Shown in pieces: positions 30,527-38,903 of a DNA stretch of 64,000 nucleotides; positions within the stretch are counted from its first letter, which is position 1; each line of letters starts with the position of its first letter. Position numbers and translations under genes: made by a program. Location of the stretch: contig NZ_CP123384.1 in the NCBI RefSeq assembly GCF_040409955.1, positions 2,799,501-2,863,500 of the forward strand. The letters are read 5' to 3'. The DNA is from Salipiger sp. H15. Lineage in GTDB: Bacteria > Pseudomonadota > Alphaproteobacteria > Rhodobacterales > Rhodobacteraceae. The notes beneath the pieces are model-generated. The model had not been told where the DNA came from. It searched no databases and worked only from the letters and a program-made list of their open reading frames with translations.

Positions 30527-32634
30527 TGCGCGACACCTTCGACTTCCCCGAGCTGCCCGACCGCGCCCTCAACGGCCTGCCGCTGATCGTCGACAGCTTC
30601 GCCGGCGGCGGCGGGGCGAGCACCGGCATCGAGCAGGCGCTCGGCCGCGGGCCCGACATCGCGATCAACCACAACCCGGCGGCGCTGGCGCTGCACGCAG
30701 CGAACCACCCCGAGACGCTGCACCTCTCCGAGAACGTCTATCGCGTCGATCCGCTCGACCATCTCGCGGGCAAGCACATCGGCCTCATGTGGTTCAGCCC
30801 GGACTGCAAGCACTTCAGCAAGGCCAAGGGCGGCAAGCCTGTGGCGCGCAACATCCGCGATCTCGCGTGGATCATCCCCGGCTGGATCGAGCGCATCCAG
30901 AAGAGCGGCGGGCGCGTCGACGTCGTGCTGATGGAGAACGTCGAGGAGTTCGCCGGCTGGGGCCCGCTGATCGAGACCGAGCGCGGCCTGATGCCCTGCC
31001 CCGACCGCAAGGGCGAGACCTTCGCCACCTGGTGCAAGGCTATCCGCAAGCTCGGCGGCAAGATCGAGCGCCGCGAGCTGCGCGCCTGCGACTACGGCGC
31101 GCCGACCATCCGCAAGCGGCTCTTCGTCGCCATCCGCTTCGACGGCCAGCGGATCGTCTGGCCCGCGCCCACGCATAGCGCGCCGGATTCCCCCGAGGTG
31201 AAGGCGGGCAAGCTGCTGCCGTGGCGCACAGCGGCGGAATGCATCGACTGGTCGCTGCCTTGTCCGTCGATCTTCGACAGCAAGGCCGAAGTCATGGAAA
31301 AGCACGGGCTGCGCGCCGTGCGCCCGCTGGCCGACAACACGCTCGCCCGTGTCGCCAAGGGGCTGCGCCGCTACGTGCTGGACGCCGGGCACCCCTACCT
31401 CGTGAGCATCGCCCACGGCGACAGCGGCGGCCGCCGGGAATACCCGCTCACCGAGCCGCATGGCGTCGTGACCGCAGGAGGCATCTCGCACGCGGTGGTC
31501 GCGCCCACGCTAATGCGGCAGTTCAAGTGCTCGAGCGCCGCCGACATCGACATGCCTTCGCCCACCATCACCGCCGGCGGCGGCGGGAAGACCGCGCTCA
31601 TCGCTCCGTCGATCGCGAAGTTCATGACCGGCGCCACTGGCAGCGACATCGCCGCCCCGCTCCCCACGGTCACCGCCAACAGCTACCTCAAGCGCCCCGG
31701 CGGCGCGGCACCGCTCGGCATCCTCGCGCCGCTGCTGGCCAGCCTGAAGGGCACCACGCGCCGTATGGACCCCGTGGCGCAGCCTCACCCCACCGTCTGC
31801 GCCGAAGGCAACCACGGCGCCGTCGTTGCGCCGGTGCTGACCTACGCGCAGCAGGGCGGCCGCTGCCGGTCGATCGAGGATCCGCACCACACCATCTGCG
31901 CGAGCAAGAAAGACCAGAACAGCATGATCGCCGCGACCATGGTGCATGTCGGGAACGGCGAGCGGAAAGGCCAGGCGCCCCGCGCGCTCGACATCACCGC
32001 GCCGCTCAACACCGTCGTGGCGGGCGGCGTGAAGCAGTACCCGGTCGCGGCCTTCCTCGCCCAGCAGAACAAGGACGGGCGCGGCGTTCACCCGGGCCGC
32101 CCCGCTGGTGAGCCGATCTCGACCGTCACCAGCTCGGGCAGCCACCAGACGCCGGTCGCCGCATGGCTTGCGAAATACTACGGCACCGGCGATGGCGCGC
32201 CCGCCACCGAACCGATGCACACGATCACCACCAAGGATCGGATCGTGCCGATGCAAGCCGCGCTCGCGGCCCCACCCTTCGACGATAGCCACGCGCCACG
32301 CGCCCGCCAGGTGGCGGAGTTGCTGCGCGAGCACGGCCTCTGGGATGACCGCGAGTTCGTCACCGTCGAGATCGGCGGTACGTCCTTCGTCATCGTCGAT
32401 GTCGGCATGCGGATGCTCACCCCGCGCGAACTCTTCAACGCGCAGGGCTTCCCGTCCGACTACGTGATCGAGGGTGTCTGGCACGAGCGCGGCGGCGAGT
32501 GGGACTTCGAGGCCTTCCCGAAGGACGTGCAGGTGTCCTGCGTCGGGAACAGCGTCTGCCCGCCGTTGGCCGAGGCGCTGGTGCGGTCGAACTGCGCGCA
32601 CCTGGTGACCGCGATGAAGGAGCAAGCCGCATGA
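30526..32634 (+). CDS. C5-cytosine DNA methyltransferase with repeat-rich recognition domain
   Basis: The 702-residue enzyme starts at ATG 30526 (TGATG overlap). Motif I is DSFAGGGGASTG (about 23-34) for S-adenosylmethionine binding. Motif IV is SPDCKHFS with catalytic Cys94, a PDC variant of the usual PCQ. Motif VI is ENV at 137-139, motif VIII is YGAPTIRKRLF, and motif X is CVGNSVCPPLAEAL near 672. Between VIII and X lie about 300 residues with eight copies of an (E/A/D)P-x-x-T-(I/V)-x-(A/S) unit, near 310, 344, 378, 419, 452, 492, 529 and 562. Usual enzymes have one or two. It probably protects phage DNA against host restriction. No matching endonuclease is adjacent. Confidence 0.88.
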   Translation: MRDTFDFPELPDRALNGLPLIVDSFAGGGGASTGIEQALGRGPDIAINHNPAALALHAANHPETLHLSENVYRVDPLDHLAGKHIGLMWFSPDCKHFSKAKGGKPVARNIRDLAWIIPGWIERIQKSGGRVDVVLMENVEEFAGWGPLIETERGLMPCPDRKGETFATWCKAIRKLGGKIERRELRACDYGAPTIRKRLFVAIRFDGQRIVWPAPTHSAPDSPEVKAGKLLPWRTAAECIDWSLPCPSIFDSKAEVMEKHGLRAVRPLADNTLARVAKGLRRYVLDAGHPYLVSIAHGDSGGRREYPLTEPHGVVTAGGISHAVVAPTLMRQFKCSSAADIDMPSPTITAGGGGKTALIAPSIAKFMTGATGSDIAAPLPTVTANSYLKRPGGAAPLGILAPLLASLKGTTRRMDPVAQPHPTVCAEGNHGAVVAPVLTYAQQGGRCRSIEDPHHTICASKKDQNSMIAATMVHVGNGERKGQAPRALDITAPLNTVVAGGVKQYPVAAFLAQQNKDGRGVHPGRPAGEPISTVTSSGSHQTPVAAWLAKYYGTGDGAPATEPMHTITTKDRIVPMQAALAAPPFDDSHAPRARQVAELLREHGLWDDREFVTVEIGGTSFVIVDVGMRMLTPRELFNAQGFPSDYVIEGVWHERGGEWDFEAFPKDVQVSCVGNSVCPPLAEALVRSNCAHLVTAMKEQAA

Positions 32635-32957
32635 GTGAGTTCGCCACACCAAATGCCCCGGAAAGGGACGAGGCCCTCACCGAGGCAGATGCTAATCAAG
32701 AAATAAAGCTTGAAATACCTACACTCCCAAGGACCCAGTCAAATGGACCGGCGAATTCCATGGAGCACTCGGACCAACGCGTCCACTCACAGACAGCACC
32801 CATGCTGTCGGCCAAAACCGAGTCTGTCGATACTAAGGGATTAGCCCATGCGGGTAGGCCTCTATCCTTTTGGGTAGGTCGGGACCCTATAGCAGCAGCC
32901 GAGATCGAGCGGCTGGGGGCGGCAGTTCGACGGGAGGCAACATGTTCGGAGGCATAG
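32631..32957 (+). CDS. Small hydrophilic protein of unknown function
   Basis: The 108-residue frame starts at ATG 32631 (ATGA overlap with the methyltransferase) behind AAGGAG. It is hydrophilic, with no motif beyond short EADANQEIKLEIP. The composition is less GC-rich than neighbouring genes, and codon use is looser in the middle. The good start signal supports a real gene but the sequence looks little constrained. Its end overlaps the next gene by 16 bases. Confidence 0.45.
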   Translation: MSEFATPNAPERDEALTEADANQEIKLEIPTLPRTQSNGPANSMEHSDQRVHSQTAPMLSAKTESVDTKGLAHAGRPLSFWVGRDPIAAAEIERLGAAVRREATCSEA

Positions 32958-33118
32958 AGATCATCGCCGTAGAGCCGGGCACCGAGATCGAGCACGAGGG
33001 CGAGAAGCTCACCGTGACCGAGACCAGTGCCGTGCATCTCGGGAACCGCATGTACATGACCGAGAAGCAGGTGGCGGCGCTCAAGGCCCACCCCTCGGTG
33101 AAGACGGAGGCACCATGA
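32942..33118 (+). CDS. Small phage protein, 58 residues
   Basis: The frame starts at ATG 32942 behind GGGAGGCA and ends by ATGA overlap with the excisionase-like gene. The sequence opens with a beta-rich IEIIAVEPGTEIEHEGEKLTV and then AVHLGNRMYMTEKQVAALKAH, a small domain with a strand pair and a C-terminal helix. No family is known to me. Its tight coupling to xis and int suggests a recombination or control accessory. Confidence 0.6.
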   Translation: MFGGIEIIAVEPGTEIEHEGEKLTVTETSAVHLGNRMYMTEKQVAALKAHPSVKTEAP

Positions 33119-33321
33119 CTCACAGCCAGCCCCTCGCCGTCCGCGAGTCCCGCGCCGCCCAGCTGCTCGACATGCCACCGGCCTGCTTCCGCGCTCTCGT
33201 CGCCCAAGGCGCGCTCCCGCCGCCGGTGATGATCGGCGACCAGAAGCGGTGGAGCGTGGCGCAGATCGAGGCCATCCTGTCCGGCAAGAACGCCATCCCG
33301 AAAGAGGACTTTGAACTTTGA
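33115..33321 (+). CDS. Excisionase-like HTH protein
   Basis: The 68-residue protein is a MerR/AlpA-type winged helix: VRESRAAQLLDMPPACFRALVAQGALPPPV, then IGDQKRWSVAQIEAILSG. The pattern of HTH followed by RWxVxxIEAxL is that of phage excisionases and AlpA-like regulators. It overlaps the preceding gene as ATGA and the integrase start by four bases. It likely binds att arm sites and directs excision. Confidence 0.8.
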   Translation: MTHSQPLAVRESRAAQLLDMPPACFRALVAQGALPPPVMIGDQKRWSVAQIEAILSGKNAIPKEDFEL

Positions 33322-34355
33322 AGCCCCCGAAGCCCCGCATCCAGCGCAAAGGACTCATATGGCGCTGGGAGCGCGGAGCGTGGCAACCCTACCATCGGTC
33401 GTACTGGACCGAAGACGGCAAGCCGCGCCAGAAGGAAGTCTTCCTCGCGTGGGGCGGTGACGAGGTGGAGCTCGACCGGATGTACTGGCTCGCGCGGAGC
33501 GGCAAGCACGCGACGCAGGTACGGCCAGCAACGCACACCTGGCGCGAGTGCATCGTCGAATGGCGGTCTGACCTGACCATCCAGGGCGAGCTCGCCCCGA
33601 GCACCAAGAAGAGCTACCGCCGGGCGATGGACACCATCCTCGAGAAGAACGGCGGCAAGGATATGCGCGACCTCACGCGCAAGCAGATGCGCGCCGCTCT
33701 GAGCAACCTTGCCGCCACCCCGCGGAAGGCCAGCCGCTACGCGCAAACCATTTCCATCCTCTGGAACTACGCCGCGAAGGAACTGGACTGGCCGCTCGGG
33801 CCCAACCCGGCCTCAGGGCTCGCGAAGTACAAGCCCGCGCGCGAGTATGAGCCGTGGCCAGACTGGATGATCGCCAAGCTCAATACGGCCCCCGAGCGCG
33901 TGCAGATCGCCGCCGAGCTTATCCGGGGCACCGGCCAGCGCCCGAGCGCGGCCATCACCATGCGGCGGGACCAGTTCGCCGGGGAATGGATGACCGTGGT
34001 CGACGAGAAGAGCGACGAGATGTTCCCGGTCTACTGCCCAGACCGGCTGCGCGTCTTCGTCGACGGCCTGCCGAAGCGCGGGGCCCACATGCTGGCGAAG
34101 AACCTGACCGAGCCCGTGGGCTATTCATCGATCGAGCACGCGTTCCGCACTTGGCGCAAAGACCTCGGGGAGCGCGCAAAGCCGTTCACGCTGCATGGGC
34201 TGCGGAAGCTTGCGATCGTCGAGTTGGCCGAGGCCGGCGCGTCTGACGCCGAAATCCAAGCCGTCACCGGGCAGAGCGCGCAGATGGTGGCGTTCTACCG
34301 GAAGAAGGCGAACCGCAAGGCGCTTTCGAAGGCGGCGCAGAAGCGGCGCGAGTGA
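33318..34355 (+). CDS. int: Tyrosine-type phage integrase
   Basis: The 345-residue recombinase uses a TTG start at 33318 that overlaps the excisionase stop. The N-terminal arm- and core-binding domain (HTWRECIVEWRSDL... STKKSYRRAMDTIL) is followed by the catalytic domain with Arg208 (GTGQRPS), His293 and Arg296 (TLHGLRKL) and the nucleophile Tyr327 (VAFYRKK). The fourth active-site His is replaced (VTGQSAQM). It sits about 110 bases from the tRNA-Leu gene, pointing at its 3' end, so it surely mediates integration there. Confidence 0.92.
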   Translation: MKPPKPRIQRKGLIWRWERGAWQPYHRSYWTEDGKPRQKEVFLAWGGDEVELDRMYWLARSGKHATQVRPATHTWRECIVEWRSDLTIQGELAPSTKKSYRRAMDTILEKNGGKDMRDLTRKQMRAALSNLAATPRKASRYAQTISILWNYAAKELDWPLGPNPASGLAKYKPAREYEPWPDWMIAKLNTAPERVQIAAELIRGTGQRPSAAITMRRDQFAGEWMTVVDEKSDEMFPVYCPDRLRVFVDGLPKRGAHMLAKNLTEPVGYSSIEHAFRTWRKDLGERAKPFTLHGLRKLAIVELAEAGASDAEIQAVTGQSAQMVAFYRKKANRKALSKAAQKRRE

Positions 34356-34449
34356 CGGAGAACGAACAGGGGGTGAACAGGGAAACCGTGAGTTCACACC
34401 GTGAGTGTGTGAATTTCAGGGGTTTCTGCGAAGGTTGTGAAATCGCGGA

Positions 34450-34468
34450 AAGCTGAATGATTTCAGCT
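34450..34468. terminator. Hairpin abutting the tRNA 3' end
   Basis: Arms AAGCTGAA and TTCAGCTT around TGAT (the last arm base is shared with the encoded CCA end). On the tRNA strand it follows the gene immediately and could be its terminator, although no T-run follows. It could equally be an integrase core or arm site, since it lies in the attachment region between int and the tRNA. Confidence 0.45.
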
Positions 34469-34552
34469 TGGTACCCAAGGCCGGACTCGAACCGGCACGC
34501 CTTGCGGCGGGGGATTTTGAATCCCCTGCGTCTACCATTCCGCCACTTGGGC
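34469..34552 (-). tRNA. tRNA-Leu(CAA), prophage attachment site
   Basis: On the minus strand the 84-base gene begins GCCCAAGTGG and ends with an encoded CCA. The anticodon stem GGGGA/TCCCC encloses TTCAAAA, giving anticodon CAA. The variable arm, CGCCGCAAGGCGTG, is of the long class expected for leucine, and the T arm reads CCGGTTCGAGTCCGG. The acceptor stem pairs GCCCAAG with CTTGGGT, with a G-U at the first pair. Its 3' end faces the integrase, the classical attB for this recombinase type. A second copy of the 3' end (attL) is not in the window. Confidence 0.95.
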
Positions 34553-34717
34553 ACGGGCACCGATTTAGCCGCAGCACCGCGCCGCGTAAAGCGGCAATCG
34601 TCACGGCCCGGCGTCACACTGACGGAACTGTCAGGGCAAAAGCCCGGTCAATGGCTTGCACCCTGCCGCCGCCCGTGCTTCCTGCGGGAGACACAACCGC
34701 CGGAGACCGACCTGCCG

Positions 34718-35296
34718 ATGCTGCGCCGCCTCTACGACTGGACCATGTCGCTTGCCGATCACCCCAAGGCGCTCTGGGCGCTGGCAGCGGTCTCCTTCAT
34801 CGAAGCCTCGGTCTTCCCGATCCCGCCCGACGTGCTGATGATCCCGATGATCCTCGCGGCGCCGCGCCGGGCCTGGCTGATCGCGCTGGTGGCCACCGCC
34901 GCCTCGGTGATCGGCGGGCTCTTCGGCTACGCGATCGGGCATTTCTTCTTCGACAGCATCGGCCGCCCGATCCTCGAGACGCTCGGCAAGGCCGACGCGA
35001 TGGAGAGCTTCAACGCCCGCTTCAACGGGGTGGGCTTCTGGGCCGTGCTGATCGCCGGGATCACCCCCTTCCCGTTCAAGGTGATCACCATCATGTCGGG
35101 CTGGACCTCGATGTCGCTCGGCATCTTCGTCACCACCGCCATCATCGCCCGCGCCTTCCGCTTCTTCATCGTCGCGGCGCTGCTGCGCGCCTTCGGGGCG
35201 CCGATCCGGGATTTCATCGAAAACCGGCTCGGCCTGGTGTTTACTGTCTTCGTGCTGCTGCTCGCCGGCGGCTTCTTCCTGGTGAAATACCTCTGA
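34718..35296 (+). CDS. DedA/VTT-domain membrane protein (YqaA type)
   Basis: The 192-residue protein starts at ATG 34718 behind GGAGA. It has the VTT/SNARE-associated Golgi pattern: FIEASVFPIPPDVLMIPMILAAP (entry helix with PxPPD), VIGGLFGYAIGHFFFD, and AGITPFPFKVITIMSGW, then two C-terminal membrane helices. Members act as lipid scramblases or export-associated proteins in the inner membrane. It is the first chromosomal gene next to the tRNA and is followed four bases later by dsbB. Exact role unknown. Confidence 0.82.
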   Translation: MLRRLYDWTMSLADHPKALWALAAVSFIEASVFPIPPDVLMIPMILAAPRRAWLIALVATAASVIGGLFGYAIGHFFFDSIGRPILETLGKADAMESFNARFNGVGFWAVLIAGITPFPFKVITIMSGWTSMSLGIFVTTAIIARAFRFFIVAALLRAFGAPIRDFIENRLGLVFTVFVLLLAGGFFLVKYL

Positions 35297-35300
35297 GACC

Positions 35301-35774
35301 ATGACTGACCTGCGCAAGTTCCTCATCCTGATCGCCGCCGGCGGATCGGCCGCCGTGCTGCTCGGCGCGATCGGCTCGCAATACATCGGCGGGCTCGCAC
35401 CCTGCCACCTGTGCATCCTGCAGCGCTGGCCGCATGCCGCGGCCGTGTTGATCGGCGCGCTGGCGCTGGCATTCCGGGCGCGGATCCTGCCGCTGCTCGG
35501 CGCGGCCGCGGCGCTGACCACCTCGGGCATCGGCCTCTACCACACCGGCGTCGAGCGCGGCTGGTGGGAAGGCCCGACCACCTGCACCTCGGGTCCGGTC
35601 GGCGGCATGTCCACCGACGATCTGCTCAACCAGATCATGAACGCGCCGCTGGTGCGCTGCGACGAGGTCGCCTGGCAGTTCCTCGGCCTCTCGATGGCCA
35701 GCTGGAACGCCTTGATTTCGCTGGGACTTGCGCTGGTCTGGATCGCCGCATGGCGGCACACGACCCGGGCCTGA
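35301..35774 (+). CDS. dsbB: Disulfide bond formation protein DsbB
   Basis: The 157-residue inner-membrane protein has four helices and two cysteine pairs. The first is PCHLC in the loop after helix 1, the quinone-linked pair of the family (CxxC). The second is Cys-TSG... to VRCDEV in the long periplasmic loop (TTCTSGPVGG and LVRCDE). It reoxidises DsbA using quinone. It follows the DedA-type gene by four bases and is probably in one transcript with it. The length is typical. Confidence 0.85.
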   Translation: MTDLRKFLILIAAGGSAAVLLGAIGSQYIGGLAPCHLCILQRWPHAAAVLIGALALAFRARILPLLGAAAALTTSGIGLYHTGVERGWWEGPTTCTSGPVGGMSTDDLLNQIMNAPLVRCDEVAWQFLGLSMASWNALISLGLALVWIAAWRHTTRA

Positions 35775-35913
35775 GGGCGCGGAAAACCGCTCTCAACCAA
35801 AGTTGCAGGGGGCGGTATCTGCCCCCCGCGGTGCATGGCGAGCCCGCCGGCGCCACGTCAGATCGGTCCTCGTGGCACGGATGTCCCGTGCCGCTCATAC
35901 AGGAGACCGATCG

Positions 35914-36162
35914 ATGACCTACCGCCTTCTGACCACCGGCCTTGCGGCCGCCCTGCTCTCCGCCACCGCCGCGCTGGCCTCCCCCTCCGTCCCCGTAGCA
36001 ACCCAGGCCCAGGTGCGCGAGAAGCTCACGGCCGAGGGCTACGAGGTGCGCCGCATCGACAGCGAGGACGGGATGATCGAGGTCTATGCGCTGAAGGATG
36101 GCAAGAAGTTCGAGCTCTACCTCGACGAAAGCCTGAAGATCGTCCGCAGCAAGTCCGAGTGA
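35914..36162 (+). CDS. Small periplasmic PepSY-domain protein
   Basis: The 82-residue protein starts at ATG 35914 behind AGGAG. A signal peptide covers about 1-22 (LLTTGLAAALLSATAALA|S). The remainder is one PepSY-type unit: QVREKLTAEGYEVRRIDSED and GMIEVYALKDGKKFELYLDE. Such units bind or inhibit proteins in the periplasm and often stand beside b-type cytochromes, as here (cytochrome b561 gene follows). Function in detail not known. Confidence 0.8.
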   Translation: MTYRLLTTGLAAALLSATAALASPSVPVATQAQVREKLTAEGYEVRRIDSEDGMIEVYALKDGKKFELYLDESLKIVRSKSE

Positions 36163-36167
36163 TGCCT

Positions 36168-36194
36168 GCCGGCCCCGCCTCGCGCGGGGCCGGC
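36168..36194 (+). terminator. GC-rich hairpin after the PepSY gene
   Basis: Arms GCCGGCCCCGC and GCGGGGCCGGC around a five-base loop, starting six bases past the stop. No T-run follows, so it may be a processing or attenuation hairpin rather than a full terminator. Confidence 0.45.
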
Positions 36195-36227
36195 GCATCC
36201 CTGCTCCCCTGAGAGAGGACCACGCCG

Positions 36228-36779
36228 ATGCCCGACCGCATGTCCCGCCATTTCATCTGGGATCCCTTGCTGCGGATCTTCCACTGGAGCCTGGTGAGCT
36301 TTTTCGCCGCCAACGCGCTCTTCGACAATCCCGAATCCCGGCTGCACCGCTGGATCGGCTACGCCATCGGCGCGCTGATCCTGCTGCGGCTGGTCTGGGG
36401 CTTCACCGGCCCCTATTCGGCGCGCTTCGCCAGCTTCATGCCGACCCGCGCCGGGCTCGCCGAGCAGATCACCGACATGGCCACCGGCCGCCGCCGCGTG
36501 CACCTGCTGCACACCCCGCTCGGCGCGCTGATGATCTTCAACCTGCTGCTGACGCTCTGCGCGATCATCGCCACCGGCGTGATGATGACCACCGACACCT
36601 ACTGGGGCGTGGGCTGGGTCAAGGAGCTGCACGAGGCGCTGGTCAGCTGGGCCGAGGTCTCGGTCGTGCTGCACGTCGGCGCGGTGCTGTGGGAAAGCCG
36701 CCGCACCGGGGTAAATCTGCCGAAGGCCATGGTTACGGGTGTCAAATGCGTCCCGGATGACGCAAAGATCGAGGCATGA
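36228..36779 (+). CDS. Cytochrome b561 family protein
   Basis: The 183-residue protein has four membrane helices: FHWSLVSFFAANALF (about 18-32), RWIGYAIGALILLRLVWGF (45-63), PLGALMIFNLLLTLCAIIATG (95-115) and a C-terminal one with VLHVGAVLWES. Histidines in IFHWS, LHRW, LLHTPLG and VLHVG lie in helix positions that bind two hemes. Members move electrons in the inner membrane, often to a small periplasmic partner; the PepSY gene 65 bases upstream could encode one. It overlaps the LuxR gene by ATGA. Confidence 0.85.
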   Translation: MPDRMSRHFIWDPLLRIFHWSLVSFFAANALFDNPESRLHRWIGYAIGALILLRLVWGFTGPYSARFASFMPTRAGLAEQITDMATGRRRVHLLHTPLGALMIFNLLLTLCAIIATGVMMTTDTYWGVGWVKELHEALVSWAEVSVVLHVGAVLWESRRTGVNLPKAMVTGVKCVPDDAKIEA

Positions 36780-37312
36780 CGCCGCAAAGCCCCGACAGAC
36801 CCCTCGTCCTCACCCTCCTGATCGCCGTGCAGCTGCTCTGCACGGCCTTCTTCGTGGTCGACGTCGTGTTCGACGCGACCGAGGCGGGCTGGAACCCGAT
36901 GACCGACCCCGAGGCCTTTCTCGAGGGCAGCATGGTGCTCTGCCTCGCCGCGGCGATCTGGGTCGAGCTGCGCTTCCTCTTCAAGCTGCTGCGGCACAAC
37001 GCCCATCTCGAGCAGCAGGTCTCGCTCGCCACCGGCGCCTTCCACGAGATCGTCGAGACGCAGTTCTCGGCCTGGGGGCTGACCGGGTCCGAGCGCGACG
37101 TGGCGATGTTCACCCTCAAGGGCATGACCATCCCCGAGATCGCCGCGCTGCGCGGATCGGCCGAGGGCACGGTGAAATCGCACCTCAACGCCATCTACCG
37201 CAAGGCGGGGGTGGCGGGGCGCGGCGCATTGTTGAGCCTCTTCATCGAGGAGCTGATGACCGGCGCAGCCCCCGCGCCACAGCCCGTCCCCGTTGCCGCA
37301 GAAGACAGGTGA
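36776..37312 (+). CDS. Membrane-anchored LuxR-type regulator
   Basis: The 178-residue protein has two membrane helices (about 9-29 and 48-66) and a C-terminal LuxR/GerE HTH: LTGSERDVAMFTLKGMTIPEIAALRGSAEGTVKSHLNAIYRKAGV (about 102-146). Linking segment LRHNAHLEQQVSLATGAF may be a short coiled coil. The DNA-binding part is on the inside face. It is coupled to the cytochrome gene by ATGA overlap, so it may sense a membrane or redox signal from that gene. The target is unknown. Confidence 0.75.
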   Translation: MTPQSPDRPLVLTLLIAVQLLCTAFFVVDVVFDATEAGWNPMTDPEAFLEGSMVLCLAAAIWVELRFLFKLLRHNAHLEQQVSLATGAFHEIVETQFSAWGLTGSERDVAMFTLKGMTIPEIAALRGSAEGTVKSHLNAIYRKAGVAGRGALLSLFIEELMTGAAPAPQPVPVAAEDR

Positions 37313-37343
37313 CAGCGGCGCAAGGCTCTGGCATCACGACAAA

Positions 37344-37487
37344 ATGACCAATCGCATCGCCCTCTGGATCGGAGCCCTGCTGATCATCGCCGTCGCGGTG
37401 GATCTGACGCTGTTCGACAGCCGGCACCTGCTCTACCTCGGGCGCAAGTTCTTCATTCTGCTCGATTGGATGGCATTCTGGCGGTGA
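37344..37487 (+). CDS. Small membrane protein upstream of gap
   Basis: A 47-residue protein, MTNRIALWIGALLIIAVAVD followed by LTLFDSRHLLYLGRKFFILL and DWMAFWR. One membrane helix (about 6-24) is followed by an amphipathic one. No strong ribosome binding site is seen. I have the impression that short genes of this kind often stand before gap in Roseobacter-group genomes, which supports it being real. Function unknown. Confidence 0.6.
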   Translation: MTNRIALWIGALLIIAVAVDLTLFDSRHLLYLGRKFFILLDWMAFWR

Positions 37488-37572
37488 GCGCTAACAGTCC
37501 CAGTATTGACTTGCCCCGCGTATCCTGTTGACCTCTGGACAACCCAAGACTCTCGGACAGCGAGGAGACATC

Positions 37573-38574
37573 ATGACCGTCAAGGTAGCGATCAACGGCT
37601 TCGGCCGCATCGGGCGCAACGTGCTGCGCGCAATCATCGAATCCGGCCGCACCGACATCGAGGTCGTGGCGATCAACGATCTCGGCCCGGTCGAGACCAA
37701 CGCGCACCTGCTGCAGTTCGACAGCGTCCACGGCCGCTTCCCGCACCGCGTCTCGGTCTCGGGCGACACGATCGACGCCGGCCGCGGCCCGATCAAGGTG
37801 ACCGCCGAGCGCAACCCCGCCGACCTGCCCTGGGCGCATGTCGACGTGGTGATGGAATGCACCGGCATCTTCACCGACCGCGAGAAGGCCGCCGCGCACC
37901 TCGCCAACGGCGCGAGCCGCGTGCTGGTCTCCGCCCCCTCGGCGGGCGCGGACAAGACCATCGTCTACGGGGTGAACGACAACACGCTGACCAAGGACGA
38001 CCTCATCGTCTCGAACGCGTCCTGCACCACCAACTGCCTGTCGCCCGTCGCCAAGGTGCTGAACGACACCGTCGGCATCAAGAAGGGCTTCATGACCACG
38101 ATCCACAGCTACACCGGCGACCAGCCGACGCTGGACACGATGCACAAGGATCTCTACCGCGCCCGCGCCGCGGCCATGTCGATGATCCCGACCTCGACCG
38201 GCGCGGCCAAGGCCGTCGGCCTCGTGTTGCCCGAGCTCAACGGCAAGCTCGACGGCGTGGCGATCCGCGTGCCCACGCCGAACGTCTCGGTCGTCGACCT
38301 GGTGTTCGAGGCCGAGCGCGAGACCACCGTCGAAGAGATCAACGACGCGGTCCGCGTCGCGGCCAACGGCAAGCTGAACGGCATCCTCGGCTACACCGAC
38401 AAGAAGAACGTCTCGATCGACTTCAACCACGACCCGCACAGCTCGATCTTCCACACCGACCAGACCAAGGTCATGGACGGCACCATGGTGCGCATCCTGT
38501 CCTGGTACGACAACGAGTGGGGCTTCTCGAACCGCATGTCCGACACCGCCGTGGCGATGGGCAAGCTGATCTGA
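37573..38574 (+). CDS. gap: Glyceraldehyde-3-phosphate dehydrogenase
   Basis: The 333-residue enzyme starts at ATG 37573 behind GAGGAGA; the longer frame is upstream noise. The Rossmann start is [14 protein letters not shown]. The active-site Cys151 is in [10 protein letters not shown]. Binding residues for phosphate and NAD are in place ([27 protein letters not shown]). It converts glyceraldehyde-3-phosphate to 1,3-bisphosphoglycerate in the central pathway. A strong terminator follows. Confidence 0.97.
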   Translation: MTVKVAINGFGRIGRNVLRAIIESGRTDIEVVAINDLGPVETNAHLLQFDSVHGRFPHRVSVSGDTIDAGRGPIKVTAERNPADLPWAHVDVVMECTGIFTDREKAAAHLANGASRVLVSAPSAGADKTIVYGVNDNTLTKDDLIVSNASCTTNCLSPVAKVLNDTVGIKKGFMTTIHSYTGDQPTLDTMHKDLYRARAAAMSMIPTSTGAAKAVGLVLPELNGKLDGVAIRVPTPNVSVVDLVFEAERETTVEEINDAVRVAANGKLNGILGYTDKKNVSIDFNHDPHSSIFHTDQTKVMDGTMVRILSWYDNEWGFSNRMSDTAVAMGKLI

Positions 38575-38601
38575 TCCGCCGCAGGATCGGAGCGATACCG
38601 G

Positions 38602-38630
38602 AAGGCGGGGCCAGCGTGCCCCGCCTTTTT
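38602..38630 (+). terminator. Rho-independent terminator of gap
   Basis: Arms AAGGCGGGG and CCCCGCCTT with an eight-base loop, followed by TTT, 27 bases past the gap stop. Confidence 0.85.
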
Positions 38631-38657
38631 CCTTGCGGTCGGCCCCGTCGCCAAAGC

Positions 38658-38903
38658 TCAGTCGCGCACGATCCCCAGCGCCGCGCCATAGCCCTCCTGC
38701 GCGACGAGCCCGGCGGGACGCTCCTGCGGCCGGACCTGGGACAGGAGGGCGAGCGGCAGCATCTGGGTGGTGACCGGCACCGGGGGCGGCAGCGGCCCGG
38801 TCGGCGGCGTGCCCGCCGCCTCCGCCGGGGCCGGGCCCCGGGATGCCACCTGCCGCGGGCGGCCGGGCCGGGCGAAACCGGTCATGTCGCGCGGAATTTC
38901 CAT
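38658..38903 (-). CDS. Small Pro/Ala-rich protein of unknown function
   Basis: The 81-residue protein starts at ATG 38903 behind AAGGGAG, a good site. It opens with MEIPRDMTGFARPGRPRQVA, continues with a Pro/Ala/Gly linker and ends with a more structured LALLSQVRPQERPAGLVAQE. Short proteins with this order look familiar from the family but carry no assigned role. It is convergent with gap. Confidence 0.65.
   Translation of the reverse strand: MEIPRDMTGFARPGRPRQVASRGPAPAEAAGTPPTGPLPPPVPVTTQMLPLALLSQVRPQERPAGLVAQEGYGAALGIVRD

Noticed and set aside
1..34470. Gene transfer agent cluster instead of a prophage
   Set aside because: Tail genes follow a similar order, but terminase (gpA type), gpW connector, ClpP-capsid fusion, repressor, excisionase and integrase at a tRNA show a lambda-like prophage.
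34631..35530. Minus-strand frames opposite the DedA and DsbB genes
   Set aside because: Shadow frames; the plus strand has membrane proteins with clear motifs.
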